Shown here in pieces: positions 11,286 through 25,000 of a stretch of 64,000 nt of DNA. The first letter of the stretch is position 1, and each line of letters opens with the position of its first letter. The stretch covers positions 29,581,936-29,645,935 of the forward strand of contig CAIIXF020000006.1 in the NCBI GenBank assembly GCA_903813345.2. Direction: 5' to 3'. The stretch is from Owenia fusiformis. Its lineage: Eukaryota > Annelida > Polychaeta > Sabellida > Oweniidae. The notes under the pieces were generated by a model. It saw nothing but the letters and a program-made list of their open reading frames with translations, made no database searches and was not told where the DNA came from. The translations under genes and the position numbers were made by a program.

Positions 11286-13064
11286 CTATTTACACATCTC
11301 ATCAAATAACATATGTGCAATAACAATCCCTACATCTCCTCTTGCCTTTTCTGGTCCACTAACATCTTTTTGGCAGATATAATGTGCACTACATACATTA
11401 TCACTGGACCTTATACTTGAGGGGGTCAGCTGGTTAATGAACTCCACCTTCAAATCTTTAGTAAGCGACTCAATGAGAGAATTTGCAGCTGCAGCTCTAA
11501 AGTCATTTCTTTTATGGTGTCCTCCATGATCGAAAATAAATCTGTACTCGTGAGGGAATGCTGCATTACTAAGCCAGATGATAGGTGTAGTGTCCCATAT
11601 TGGATTTTTGCGATATATTTTTATAAGAGGCACTAGTAAAGATTTAATTGAATAGAGATAGTTCGAGAAAAGCCCTCTATCTAAGTCCCATGATCCATTG
11701 TTGATAAGTATAGTGCTCTTCCGTTGATCCTTTGCTTGGCTCTGAAAACGGGTGGAATTTTTAAGAGTGAAGATATAGTTTTTGATCAGAGATTTCCAAA
11801 CCACAGGCAATCCAGGGCACCAATTGAAAGTAAAATGATCGAATCCCCAATCTTCCCACATTTGAAAAACAAAGTCATTTTTTATAAATGATCCAAAATA
11901 GGTCATTGTATAACGGAGATGGGAGTCCCCATAACAACCAATGTTTTTTAGTTTTTTGAAACAATTTCTCAGCGCTTTTGGATCCATCATCTCTGTAAGA
12001 CACTTAGAATGTAACCCCCATCTTAAAACTCCATCTTTGAATATCCACCTCCCATATTTAGAAATAACTTTTGGCTGTCTGTCACACTGAACATTTTCTA
12101 TCATGGCCATCTCAAATTGTTCATACGACTGCTGTTCCCTGTGGTGTAAATCGCAATTTTGAATTTGAGCAAGAATTAGGGAAACTGGTTGAATGGTTGG
12201 TACATCAAGAAATGCTCCATAAGACATGTACATCAATGTGACAGTTATAGTACTACAGGGTGGTACATACGGACAACACACATGATAAATCCCATTGAAA
12301 TTATCCTTGACATGACACAAAAAACTATGGACACCCTGTACATGAATTCTGAAGCTGCTACCGCCATATGTTGGTTTGTTGAGGAATGTTTCAGATATCT
12401 TCATATAAACATTATGATGAAGTTTATCATGTGTCCACTCTATGCTATAAGCATATCTTGTTGGATAATACAAACATGGTCCAAAAAGGTCTTGTGACAG
12501 AAATCGTAAAGACTCGTTATTAAACTGTTGATGTATTTTTAATCCAGCAAGTTTATACATCTGTTTCACTTGTGACAGAATCAGTTCTTCAGAATGAACG
12601 GCACAAATATTTTGAAATTCCAATCCTATGTAGACTTGTTTGGTAATCGTATATTTTTTTCGTCTATTCAGTAGTTGCTTATAGTGTTCTTTTACTTCTA
12701 TTTCCTCAGCCAATAGAGGGTTATCTCCAAATACCAGGAACCTAGATTTTTTCCCTTCACTCGAACTATTTGTATTGTTTATATGTAGTTTCAGGGATTC
12801 AGTAATTGTTATCATTTTGGTTTTTGTGTTGTTCTCTGGTTTAAGTTCATCCTTCAGTGTGTTAAGATGTACGACATGTTTTATTTCTTTCGTTTGCAGA
12901 AATGTTGTATTTTGTGACAAAATGTAGATACACGTTCCTACAGCCACAGAAATTAGGAACATTTTTTTTAGTTTTATTTTCCATAGTACCATGTCGCTGT
13001 ATATATTTACCTTAAGGCACATGTTCAAGAAAACATTTTTGAAAACGTTGCTATACCTGCTCAT
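11286..13064 (-). CDS. NXPE-like (neurexophilin / PC-esterase) type II membrane protein
   Basis: One coding exon gives 592 residues. I chose the ATG at 13064 because a good acceptor (TTTTTTACCAG) ends at 13073, eight bases upstream. The longer frame to 13148 is probably intron. A basic patch followed by a hydrophobic segment near residues 33-50 (MFLISVAVGTCIYILS) suggests a signal anchor. N-glycosylation sequons follow. The middle region has paired cysteines and an Ig-like beta composition as in NXPE proteins. The C-terminal third looks like a PC-esterase/SGNH domain with GDSH at residues 379-382 and a late D555/H561 pair as candidate catalytic residues. NXPE proteins are poorly characterised; a Golgi or cell-surface acyl-esterase role is a family-level guess. 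A 24-base 5' UTR exon may lie at 13297-13274 (CAG acceptor, GTAAGA donor). Confidence 0.85.
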   Translation of the reverse strand: MSRYSNVFKNVFLNMCLKVNIYSDMVLWKIKLKKMFLISVAVGTCIYILSQNTTFLQTKEIKHVVHLNTLKDELKPENNTKTKMITITESLKLHINNTNSSSEGKKSRFLVFGDNPLLAEEIEVKEHYKQLLNRRKKYTITKQVYIGLEFQNICAVHSEELILSQVKQMYKLAGLKIHQQFNNESLRFLSQDLFGPCLYYPTRYAYSIEWTHDKLHHNVYMKISETFLNKPTYGGSSFRIHVQGVHSFLCHVKDNFNGIYHVCCPYVPPCSTITVTLMYMSYGAFLDVPTIQPVSLILAQIQNCDLHHREQQSYEQFEMAMIENVQCDRQPKVISKYGRWIFKDGVLRWGLHSKCLTEMMDPKALRNCFKKLKNIGCYGDSHLRYTMTYFGSFIKNDFVFQMWEDWGFDHFTFNWCPGLPVVWKSLIKNYIFTLKNSTRFQSQAKDQRKSTILINNGSWDLDRGLFSNYLYSIKSLLVPLIKIYRKNPIWDTTPIIWLSNAAFPHEYRFIFDHGGHHKRNDFRAAAANSLIESLTKDLKVEFINQLTPSSIRSSDNVCSAHYICQKDVSGPEKARGDVGIVIAHMLFDEMCK

Positions 13065-13357
13065 GTTATTTTCTGGTAAAAAATAAAGTATGAATATAAA
13101 GTATGAATTAACTTCCTCATTTTTTTCTGGAAAGCATCCTTCTTGCATCTTAGTGAATTATCAACAAATTTTAGTCATAATCCAGTGTTATTGAGAAACC
13201 TTGTGAAAAGGCGGCCGTTCTGTATGTTTTTTCTTGAAATATCAGCATTTCCTGGAGTTCACTGATCTCTTACCAGGTTTGCTATAATGATACTTCCCTG
13301 AAAAAGCAAGGAAATACACACATGCCTTCATACTTTATTTTATACCAGAAAATACGT

Positions 13358-13443
13358 GTTCAGGTACAGCAATTTTTAGATACTTTATATAGCTGATGTT
13401 GTTCAGGTACAGCAATTTTTAGATACTTTATATAGCTGATGTT
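13358..13443. repeat. Perfect 43-bp tandem duplication
   Basis: The unit starting GTTCAGGTACAGC and ending GCTGATGTT occurs twice, at 13358-13400 and 13401-13443, without mismatch. It lies just upstream of the NXPE gene and looks recent. Confidence 0.9.
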
Positions 13444-16400
13444 ATATTCAGTGGTGCTATATATTTTATACTGTATATCCCTTATGCTTACTACATAAAT
13501 GTAATTGAATGTGTTTACTTCATTTGAACTTTTTCACCTGCCATTCAACACTCACCTTATACTTTACAGTCAGTGAACATGAACTGAATGATAGCAATTG
13601 ACCAACATTTTTTTGACCAAGAGTCTTTATACATTTTGTTATGCTTGCTACATAGATTTTCCAGTTAATATATGTAGTGTAAATGTAGGTCTCGTTAAGG
13701 TAAATTGATTCATGTTCTAATAATCCCTAACATCTAAATTTGATATCATAAAGCAATTGCTTTTGGGGTCATTTCAAGAATTAAATGTAGGTACCAGCAC
13801 AAAAGCTTAAAGTGTATGGAAAATTCTGTACAAGTTGAAAAATTGTATTGGTTCTTTCATCTGGTCCCTACCCACCACAAAGGGTTGCACTCATTCATGC
13901 CCTTCATTTATGCAATAGTTCTGCACTTTTCAACCTCTATTACCATGTTGTACCAGGGTGTCTCCAAATTTGAAATTGATGATATTTTATATTTATGTAA
14001 CCATATGCAAATGGTAAAACGCTTTGTAAACAGGTTTTAGGACAAATGGAACATCCAAAATAGTGAATTTGTGCTTGTGTTGTGCAGTAGACCTCATTCT
14101 TACACAGTCATTATACAGTGAACATGTCTCAACCATCAGAAAAACAGAGTGCTGACGTTCAAGATTGAACTAACAGGATATGAAACAATAAATTAAAGAC
14201 AGAGCTATCTTCACATTGACTTGCCGAAAGTACTCGTAAAAGCAAGTTTGAGCGAAAAGAAACTTTTGTAAAATCATCAAACTCTTGAAAAGGCAATAGA
14301 TGACTTTCTTATATCAATGTTAGCCAAGTGAACCATGGCCAAGTACATTGCAGCAATTGCAAGTCTTTGGAACAGTATACAGTTATCTTGAAGTCTTTTA
14401 CATCAAGCAAATACATTGGATTTTGTAATTATATAATGTCTTTGAAGTCATATCTTTAATATACCATATGTAGGTAAGTAAATGACACATTTCTTATGAT
14501 TAACAGTAGTATGAATTATGTTTTATTGAAATGGTACTTATAACATGTGCTTTTGAAAGATTTGCAAACAAACTTTACATCATGTGACCCTGAATACCTC
14601 ACCTCATTGGTTGAAATTTGAATTAGGCCACTCCTCTTAATTAAAAAATTACCAATTTTCAAATAAGGATTTCTAAAAAGTAAAGCATAATTGCAATAAT
14701 TGATTAATAGATTTTAAGGAGAATGTATTCATAAACGCCTGTGACAATTTTTATGGTGATCTGTTGGCTACCACTAACAGAAAATCAAAATTATTCCTCT
14801 TGATTTGAATTTTTCATATTCCTAATATTTTCAAATTGAGAATGACTCCATTTTTACTGGTCAAGCTGCTTTTATAGTGGAGGCTCTGTCTTTAATATAG
14901 AATCACATGGTATAGGTTTATTCACTAGGTTGTATTTGCGAAACATGCACAATTTGGCATATACATATCTAGTTAATATTATCTCCACAAAATTTATAAT
15001 ATTGATGGTGACAGAGCTTAAGTATTTGGGACATTTACACCCCCTCCTTCCCCCTAACTAAAAATAGAGTATTAAAGAGATGTTGAAAAGAGTATAATAT
15101 ATGTTGTATAGCTCCCTTAGAACTTCTTTAAAATCAGTAGAATTGAAATGGTCCCTGAGCATGTTTTAAACTGCAAAAACATAGAATGACCGTGGTTCAA
15201 TCGAAAAGTAAAAAGAAATGATGTCTATTATAAATGTGTTTATGTATATGAAATTGAAATTATAATGTTTTTCATTGATTTAACTTCTTTTGAAATCTTG
15301 AAGAAAATTCAAGTGTTTGGATCATGTTCTGTTCAAAATTGATTAAATTTGGAAGAAGTGTTATATGACAGAAATGGCCATGAGTCTATATGTTCTTTAA
15401 TATTTTCACATAGCTGTCAAGGTACACTTCAAATTAAGCATATCATTATAGTTTAATTCAGTTGATATGTTCCAGCATAAAATGCCAATGCTCTTTCAGC
15501 CTAGCCAAGTTGATATGTGAAATAAACTAATTTAGAAAAACATTTGAATTTTTGATGATTTAGAGTTGAAATATTTGAAGATCAGGTCAAGCTAGGTTCA
15601 AAAGCAGTCAATCTATCCAAAAAAGGAAAACCAGCTTACTTGAAATTTCTTTTTGTATTGAAAAGATCTACACTTAATGACTAAAAAGAATTCAGAATTC
15701 ATGGTTTTAATTTTATATCCAATATTTGGCAGATTTTTGTCACGTACCTTTACCTTTCTATCTGCACATCCGCTCAGTTGTTAGCTACCATTCTTACAGG
15801 GGGTTGTTGTTGTGAACCCCACGCAAACATGAGTACATGCCTATGTAAATATATTTAGTATTGTGCGCTAGTTCAGTTATTGACAATACCACCACCTCTC
15901 TTGAATTTCCAAGTTCTCTATGTACAGACGAATCAATAAAACAATTTAATTCTACTAACTACTGTATAAGAATATAAGACTTTCAGAACAGCGAATCTTT
16001 GATCAGTTGAAGAATTTCCGTCTAACGATTTTTCTTTGTTATTAATGTAATACATGAGCTCTATCCTAGCTACATAAGTTTGCCAAAAATATTCTCCTCA
16101 CAATTACCCTGTGCTTACAATTGCTTCATTGACTGTTTTAAAAAGTTTGTTTTATCGTCTTGGTTGCCAAGGAAAACAATGGTTTCTATGTACTTAACAC
16201 TTTTATCACTTAGTAGATCTCAAATTTTCTTTACCTGAAAAATTGTTTTTTTACATAGGTTTTTCACACCTAAAAATTAAATGCAAAAAATGTAACTTGA
16301 TTTTTATGTGTTTGATACGAGTACTAAGTAATTCTACGGAATATATTTTAGCAGAATGATAATCAAACTGACTTAAAGAATTTCAGTTTCTTATGACATA

Positions 16401-17277
16401 ATATTTATTCAAAGTTTATCTTTGAATTTAACAATAGTTCACAATTCCTGTTCTTCATAATTCCTGTTATCTCTATTGTTATTCTAGGTCTGATAATGAA
16501 TTAAATCCTATTGAAATTCTTTTGACCTGTCACCTCTTAAGATTTATATTATGTAAGATAACACAGTAAGGATGGTTCTCAAGAGCTATTGTTTAAAAAC
16601 ACAATCTTCATTTTTAAAGGATCATGTTGTGATAAATCTGCAAAAATCTTACATTTGATTTATATTCTCATGTATTTATTCACTAAATGTATATATTAAT
16701 AATTTTATATTGCTCTAGTTACCACTGGACAATATCCCAAGCATTTTAGCAAGTAGACATTGCACCCACGTGAGATTTAAATAGCGCAAAGTGCAAGCAA
16801 ATATGGTTAAAAAATTAACAGAAAAACTATCATTCAGAGTGGGGAGGTCTGTGACATTTCAACAACTTTGCATTTGATCCGAACTGGCTTACAAAAAGTT
16901 CCAGAAGAAGATGATTGATTTAGCCTTTGTATGGGGTGGTTCATTATGTCCAAGATTAAGATTAACACAATGGGGGGTTAGCGTTTTATAGTTGATCAGG
17001 AACGCCATATGTGCAAAGTATTGTTCTGAATTTTCGAATTTGGTGTTGGATTACGGTACTCATACCTTAAGCAGTTTTAAGTTAAAAATTAAACCATGCA
17101 AAATCCTTGATATTTCTTAGTACAATGTCATGCTCTGGTTCCATCCCAAAATTAGATTTTCTGGACTTTGAAATAGCCTCATAGTTCTCATGAGAATATT
17201 GAACTGCAATGGATCTAAAAATCACTCTTCTCGTAATTTTGTTAATAATGCCTGCGTTATTACATGTATATTTCCAG
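13444..17277. other. Intergenic stretch; expected LMF2 5' exons not seen
   Basis: I looked on the plus strand for the conserved N-terminal half of LMF2 (GLYG, HYE and W-rich segments) and found no matching exon. The sequence is AT-rich with no other recognisable gene. An open frame at 13816-14040 has no recognisable similarity. Confidence 0.5.
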
Positions 17278-20200
17278 GTCCTCTTGCAAGTTATGATCAT
17301 CCTCACTGGCAACTACAATTTCTTCAACCTGTTGACCATAGCCCTGTGTATCTCACTATTGGATGACAAACATATAGGATACTCTTACTACAGTAAGTTA
17401 AAGGCTCATCTTCAACTCCACATACTTACTCATAAATATGTTGAATGATCTAGTAATAAAACCTCTATATGTTGCATGTTTTCCCCTTGCATTCAAAAAT
17501 ACATTTTTACCATTGAAACCATATTTACTTATCAGACATGTTTTTTGACGTTCTATTATTTTGTGATTTATAGGTGGAAAACAAGGTCTTGATGCTGTCC
17601 CTATACTTGGTGCTATTACTCGTAGATTGCGCCTCATTTTGGGCCTTGCCGCTATTGGTGGTCTCGCGTATGGCACCCAGTATTACTTCTCACTGGAATT
17701 AAAAAATGATTACACACTCGGTTCTAAAGTCAGTAAGTATTTTGGTATTTAGAGTACCTGCATTTTCTTAGATTTTAGGTAAAGAGTATTTAATGTTCTG
17801 GATTAAAGTTGTTTAATTAAACAGTTGGTCGGTTTTGATGAATCAATGTGACACCATAGTTAGATAACCATATCCACTTTATCCCATTATCTCCTAAGGG
17901 AGAAACCTCTCAGCCAGATGACACCCCGATTTCATTTACCTTGTCTCCCCTATCATATGACCTTGAGTGAAATGTGTTTCATGTATAAAAGGTCAAGGTC
18001 AAACTGAGCTGGTAACTTTTTAAGATAATTTAAAATACGGTGTTATGACAAACATCCTTTGTTTCTCAGCCAACCCATATTTTTAGAATAATTGACATTT
18101 CAAGCCATTCTTGGCTGTCCAATATGACATTAAATGAGTCATGATTTCAACGTTTCAGATTTCACGAAGGGAGAGTTCAGAACATTTATGGAGAAGAGTG
18201 TTCCCATTGCAATGTACATGGGAGCTGTTTCATTAGCCTGGGAGATACTATGTGCCTTGGGAAGGTAAAACATGCAATTATCATTAACCTTTTGAATCCC
18301 AGGCTCTAAAATTGGCATGAAACCAGAGAATTTTTCATTTTTTGCCACCTTTTGACAATTTATTACATACCTATACTACTTTAGATGCTCAGCTTATTAA
18401 AATTGGACGGCAGAGATCATTTCTACACGTTTTAAAACAATTTTTGTGTAAATTGGATGAAAATTGTTCAAATGAGAGGAATTTTTGTGAAAAATTTTGT
18501 GACGGATTTTCTCGTCCCTCTGGGCACCAGTCTTATTTCATTTGTGACGGATATATCCGTCACTCTGGGTATTCAAGAGGTTAATATAAATTGTACTAAA
18601 GCCTCAGTGACATTTGTTCTACAGTAGGCATACAGATGTCGTAGCTTCACAAAATCAATATAGAAAATCTATATCGTACTGCTTTTACCGGCCCTATATT
18701 TTATGCTGCATATTCCTCTCGATTTTGGGAACCTACGGACACCTTAAGGTTGCCGTAGATCAGATAATACTAAGGCTTGATTAGGTCAGTGCCCTTCAGA
18801 ATACTGCATGATAATAATTCTGTGCAGATAATTTCAGAATTCATAGGAAATTAATGGGATAACTGGTCTGTACTTCAGTTCTTGATGCGTCCTGATTTGT
18901 GAATTCCTTATAAATACGTATTTAGTGTGTAACAGTTAATAATTGGCAAGATGCAGGCTTAGAATCAAATAAACCCAAAGATATCATAACATCATAGTAG
19001 AAAAACCACATGCAAGAAAAAGTATCTGATTTATTTTTTGATATTTTAGTGTTTTTTTTAAACATTGATATCACTAATTGTAGGAGTGTAACACAGGAAA
19101 AGGGGCTGTTCAACAGGTTATGGGCAACAAGTGGGACTGTTGTGTTCAGCTGTGCTGCAGCAGCAATGTTTTCAATAAGTTTGGTAAGTTGAGCAGATCT
19201 GTGATTTTAAAATATTTTAGTGTGCTTAGTATATGCTATAGTTAAACTTTAGGCAGTATCATTTTCATTTATTCTAACCATGCCTTTAAATTGGGTAACT
19301 AGTATCATGTCACCACCAAGAAGTTGACATATTGTTAAAGCCACTGTTTTTTGTGAATAGTCATGTTCAATGTCAGTATTTTGTGTCTGTAACAAATTGT
19401 CACACTTTTGTAGGCATTTGCTTTAACTTACCAGATAGTGACATGTTAATGTACCATTTTGATGCTTTGCCCATTATTTTCCAGTTTATATAATAACTAT
19501 TTTATTAATAATATTGATTATAGGTGACTCTGACTGTACTGGACAAGGGCAGTGAGGAAATGCTGCCCCCTGTTGTCTATCAGCTGCATGAGAGAACGCA
19601 TAAATTTCACTTAACCAGTTCCTATGGTCTGTTTCGAAGGTAATTTTTTTGAAACGTGACAATAATTGTTCATAGTGAATGTTAGTTGTAGGTTGTATGA
19701 GTAGTAGTTGTAACACAAATAAATAATATCTATTCACATATTAGTTTCCTGAGGGGAAAGTAGATTGAGTGGCCATTATATGAAATTACTAAACTATAAA
19801 AACTGTTTTATTTTAATTGTTTATAAACATAGGGAATGAATCAATGACAATCTAAATTATTCATCTGAATTTTAAAATTTCAAATCTTTTTTCATCATCC
19901 ATGTTCCAGTATATAAATATTTCTTGAATCCTGACCAAGTACTCTTTTTCTCTGAAAATGATTAGATGCCCCCCCCCCCATCAAGAGCTAACGGCCAATC
20001 CATTATATTTTGCCTAGATTTATGATGAAAGGAATAAGAAACTTAATTTTTCATTGCTTTCTAGGATGACTGGTGTAGGTGGCAGACCTGAAGTGATCCT
20101 AGAAGGAAGCAATAGTGAGGAGGGACCCTGGAGGGAGTATTACTTCCATTATAAACCTGGCAATGTCTACTCAAGGCCTCCAATAGTTGGTAAGAAAATA

Positions 20201-22079
20201 CTAAGTGTAGCTATTCAGAGTGGAATATAAGATGCCCACGACTATTTAGGTTTTAACAAAATAATGGTCAAAATTACATAGAGTTTACCATATTCTCGCT
20301 AAAAAGCACACTGTGCCCTCCAGAAATTAACATGGGAAATTATGAAATATTGAAAAATTGTAGACTTCAAATGCAAATATCGCTAATAACAGGTAGGAAT
20401 CAATACATAGCTGTTTCAACTTTTGCTTGAAAAATAGTAAAATGTTATTTGCTGATAAGTCAATTTTCATTTTTTCTAAGACCTCTGAAATATTTCACTA
20501 ATTGTTTCGATGTAACATCTATACTCCAGCTCCTCATCAACCCCGTCTTGACTGGCAGATGTGGTTTGCAGCTCTAGGAACCACACAACACAACCCATGG
20601 TTTGTGAATCTCGTATACAGATTGCTCACTAATCAGCGTGAAGGTAGGTTAACTAGTTGTTATTATTTCTAGCTACTATATGGATGATAAAATGTGCTAC
20701 TAGAGTCCACAGACAAGTAAAGTATCTGTAAATTCATTCAGATTAACAGTTTCAATTTTGGTACAATTAAAATCTGATTATTTCATTTCAGTGGTATCCC
20801 TACTGCAGACCAATCCATTTCCACACCATCCACCAAAGTTCATAAAGGCACATCTCCACCACTATCACTTTACCAGCACAGATGAGGACAGCCCAAGGTA
20901 TTTATCCATTACATGTATACTTAAACCTGTTAAGTGGAATGTCTCTGTGAGTGGAACACGTGTGAAAGAGGAACACTTTTCATAGTCCCATGACAACTGC
21001 TTTAAGACACAATAATGTTATATAAACCTTTGTAGGTGGAACACCTCCCAAGTGAAATGCTTTAAAGAGTTACAAATGTTCCACTTACACAGGTGTTACT
21101 GTATTTGATATCGAGTCGTGAATGACTTTGATACAAAAGTCCCAATGGTTCAAAATATGTAAGGCATCGTGCATTAGAGAAAAGTTTCATTTTGTGTTAA
21201 CTTTTATACATAGGTTGGCCAATGTCTGCATATTTAAGAAGATACAGTTACTTGTAATAGACATAGAGTGGGTAATATTATCTCAGTCAAACTTCGTAAT
21301 TTGTTTTTCAGGTACTCAAGAACTGCCTGGTGGAAAAGGGAGAAACAAGATGAATACCTTCCAATTGTATCAAAGACCAACCCATTACTGCAGCAACATT
21401 TAAAGCATTTCAAAATTATTGAGGTATGCTTAATGACAAATCATACTGGACCTGTAGTTTTGATACTAAAGCCTCAGTCACATTTGCTCTATGACAGGTG
21501 TACAGCGCCCGTAGCTTCACACAATAGATATAGAAAATCTACATAGCTCTGCTTATCCCCCTATATTTTATGCTGCATATTTCTCTCGATTTTGGGAAGC
21601 TACGACTGCCATATGGTTGCCGTAGATCAAATGTGACTGAGGCTTTAACAAATAGATATAGAAAATCTACATCGTACTGCTTATCCCTCTACATTTTATG
21701 CTGCATATTTCTCTTGATTTTGGGAAGCTACGACTTCCATGTGGTTGCCATAGATCAAATGTGACTGCGGTATTAGTTACCTTGTGTGTTGTTTGAATTT
21801 TTGAAATTAACTTGCTGAAGTTGAAGAGACATTCATTGATGTTATATTGTTGTTTATTTTATTCTGCCTGTAAAATGAAAAGTAAGAGAATAATTTATAT
21901 TATATATGGTTTTGTTTCTTTTGTTGCAGAATAAATCAAAGGAACAGTCTTCCACATCATTGCTCACAAAAATACTAAAATATCTACGCAACTTGACGGC
22001 AAACATAAACCATGCAATGTTTGTCTGGACAGTCATCATGACAGGACTAGTGCTGGCATTTTTCGACCTCTACATCTAG
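17278..22079 (+). CDS. LMF2: Lipase maturation factor 2, C-terminal ten exons (5' part not found)
   Basis: Ten exons join in frame: 17278-17392, 17574-17732, 18159-18264, 19084-19183, 19524-19639, 20065-20189, 20530-20643, 20792-20897, 21312-21423, 21930-22079 (stop TAG), 400 residues. Diagnostic segments are [32 protein letters not shown] and [12 protein letters not shown], in the same order as vertebrate LMF2. The middle has several hydrophobic segments, and a final membrane segment lies in the last exon. LMF proteins are ER multi-pass membrane proteins needed for lipoprotein lipase folding. LMF2 of about 700 residues has roughly 270 more at the N-terminus; none are visible upstream. An in-frame ATG at 17209 runs without a stop into the first exon and adds 23 hydrophobic residues, but CAG|GTC at 17275-17280 looks like a normal acceptor. 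So this is either a gene with distant or missing 5' exons or a truncated copy. Confidence 0.9.
18597..18780. mobile_element. MITE with AAGCCTCAGT inverted termini, copy 1
   Basis: Starts TAAAGCCTCAGTGACATTTG and ends with the degenerate inverse (ACTAAGGCTTGA), about 184 bases. The interior (CGTAGCTTCAC, TATAGAAAATCTA, TTTTATGCTGCATAT) matches the copy at 21467-21647. Both lie in LMF2 introns. Confidence 0.8.
20918..21103. mobile_element. Diverged MITE related to the CAGTAAAACCTGT family
   Basis: Ends (ACTTAAACCTGTTAAGTGGAA and TTCCACTTACACAGG...TTACTGTA) are imperfect inverted repeats, with internal GTGGAACAC motifs. It lies in an LMF2 intron directly after the exon ending at 20897. A fragment of the same type occurs near 42120-42195. 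Confidence 0.55.
21467..21776. mobile_element. MITE with AAGCCTCAGT termini, copy 2, plus a partial tandem copy
   Basis: A full element at 21467-21647 has TA-flanked inverted termini (TAAAGCCTCAGTCACATTTG and CAAATGTGACTGAGGCTTTA, perfect over 20 bases). It is followed at 21648-21776 by a second copy that lacks the left third. The head-to-tail partial copy suggests tandem duplication after insertion or insertion followed by unequal exchange. Confidence 0.85.
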
Positions 22080-25000
22080 ACCAGGAAATCACTGTTGCAT
22101 AATTTGAAATGGATACCCCTGAGTGATGTTTTGCGCTTGGAATTTATGGATGGATACCATATCTCAACATAGAATTTAGATATTCCTGCTATGATATTTT
22201 TTGTATGCATTCCTATGCTTAAAATATGCTTGCATTTAACATGAATTCCACTCAGTGTCAATGACAGCATTATGTCGATCAAATAGTTAAAGTGTGCGCC
22301 TGACCCGGCTACGTATAGCACAGAGTTTATACTGGCGGATTAGACTAGTTCATTTTTTATATGTGTGTGAAAGCTTTCTCTTATTTGCGTTTTTTTCGTT
22401 TAGTACGGTTTTGTTATAATTGCCGAGGTCATATAACCGGGATAAAACAATGATTATCGTTGACTGCCCACACACAAAACATACGTTGAGTGAACAGTGT
22501 AATTACAAACAACAGGCTTTAGAATACAAAGCGTAGTGTGATAATAAGCTGCACACTACCACTGCTGCATGTACATATTACTAATTTACTAGGGCTCCCA
22601 AAGAGTGGATAGGGAGGTTGTGTTTGTCACTTTTAAATTTTACATTTCAAAATTGTCATTTTACATGTCATAATTTGTTGGTTTCATTCGTTTAGCCAAT
22701 CAAAACATTGTAAAACAATAAATTGTCTGTTACGTACAATCAATTTTGTTCAGTTTTGATTAGTTGTCAGAATAAAGTTACGTTCATCTGAATCCATGTA
22801 TCAAAACAAAAATCCTATTTTCACTTCAAAATACTTCAGTGAGATGAAGGCAAGGAATTGACACATGCAATAACTTATTGTCGTATTCGTTATTTTATCT
22901 TCTCGATAGTAGCATTTAGTCGCACATTTGATGCCAGGTCACCTTGTCGCGTACCTCTTGGGGAACCCCACATTTATGTGTGTACTCATGGAAGTAAATT
23001 CCCCGGTGTAGCCGAGAGCCACAAACTTTTCAACAGGTTCGAAATGACCAATTTCTCTCATATATACTCTAAATATTTTATTATTTAGCACCTACAAAGT
23101 ATTGCTAATAACCATATGTAATTTCAATAAGGAAACTTATCTGGCTACATATAAATTCAATATCAACACTAGCTGTTCTCTCAACACGTCCTGGCTTACC
23201 TTGTGGTGACAAACCCTGGATTTTCGCTATTTATAGTTTATCAACACCTGGACGCATGCGCATTTTATACGTTATCGGGCACTTTAAGGTGGGCCTTGTA
23301 GGACAACTTTTGATTGCTTTGTGCATGATTTCAATCTGCAAGGCAACATGCACACAAGTGGTGACATATTGTTATAGTTTACAACTTTTTGTGACGGCAG
23401 TCAGTGCTGGGAATCTGTAACAAATGGCAGGTGATGACACTGCCTTGTTCATGATTTTTCCATAGCTACAGCCAAAATTGTTGACAATTTACAATTGAAT
23501 ATTACAAAATTTAAAAATGAAATATTTTTTGTATAACAGGCCTCGCTCAGATTATAGTGGCCTACCTTATAGCAATATTAGCTGTTGGAGGGAAAAAGAA
23601 ATGACTGTTCCAAGTACATCAGTTCCCTGAATGTTAGATCTTTATATATTATAAATATGGACAGTATAGAGGTCTTGTATTTAACATGAATAAAGGAACA
23701 GATAAAAACAGTGTTGTAGACCCAACTATGTAATGAGATTTACTACTAGTGCATGATTTTGTTAGAATCTGTACAAATCCCATAATAACTATTTTCATTC
23801 GTTAACATTGATTTTTAACAAACTAACTTGAAATCCATGTTCACTTTATATGGAGATGGGGTTTAGTCAGAATTAATGAACTTTATGATTTTGTGTGCAT
23901 TGGATAATAATTTCCTTCTGAGTCTACTGTATGCCAAGTTACAGCAGTACTTACCTTATACTATAATAATGATAATACATTGAAATACTGGCATGGTGTA
24001 TTGCGTTACAATATTTGTATGCTGTCATTTGTGAATTAAAACAGAAGTGCCTCCGTATAATTTATTGTATCTCTAGAGAATAAAGAAGAGCCTTAAGTTA
24101 CTCATTTCATTCAGAAATGTTAAAGTCCTCACCATTTAGTTCTAAATTCACACCAATTGAATGTTATGTCACACCATTTGGGATTAATTTAGGCATAAGG
24201 CATAATTTCAAAATTCATTTTAATTTTCAATAATGGGCAACAACCATGACATGGTTTTTTACATGGTTGTTTATAAACCATGTTAAATGGTTGTTCAATG
24301 GTAAGATTTTTTAAGTAAAAATGTAGATAACTCATTAGTCAGTTTGTACATGTATATTGTTACATTTTATATGATTGTATTCATATTCGATGCATTTATC
24401 CTACCGTAATTTCAGTCCTGGTTTTGGTGTACTTAATTTGAACTGTATTGATGGAATGTTTATTTATAATACATGTACATGTACTATGTATGTACTCGTA
24501 TGCCTACATTTTACATTTAATGCTTGTTTTATGAGTCTTGAAGACGAAGGTGCATGTTCAAATCTTGATATAAAATTGCATGGCATTTTTGTTAAAAATT
24601 CAAGATTTTATATTTCCTTTTTGATTTTTTGTATGTTTTTTGCTGATTTTGCAATTCAATCCCCAAAACAAATTGTCATCATTAGTATAGAGAATGTTAC
24701 ATTTAATTTAAATTTCATGATTTAATTTATAAATCAGTTTTTTTGGAAAGTAGTATGAATTAAATGAATACATTGATGCCAAATTATAATGACTTTGTAT
24801 GTATAAAATCACTATTGAGATTGACTTTGATTTGTCATTTGAATGTTAAAACATTGACATTGTATGTATTTTATTAATTCAAATGCCAATATCGTTTCTG
24901 CCAATATATATATCAAATCATGTCACTTTCAATTGAATACTGCAATTGAATTTACTATTTTTTAAAACTAACTATAACTTATTTTGGGCTGGTGTATTTT

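Noticed and set aside
24375-24725. 116-codon open frame after LMF2
   Set aside because: Low-complexity, hydrophobic, AT-driven; no exon signals.
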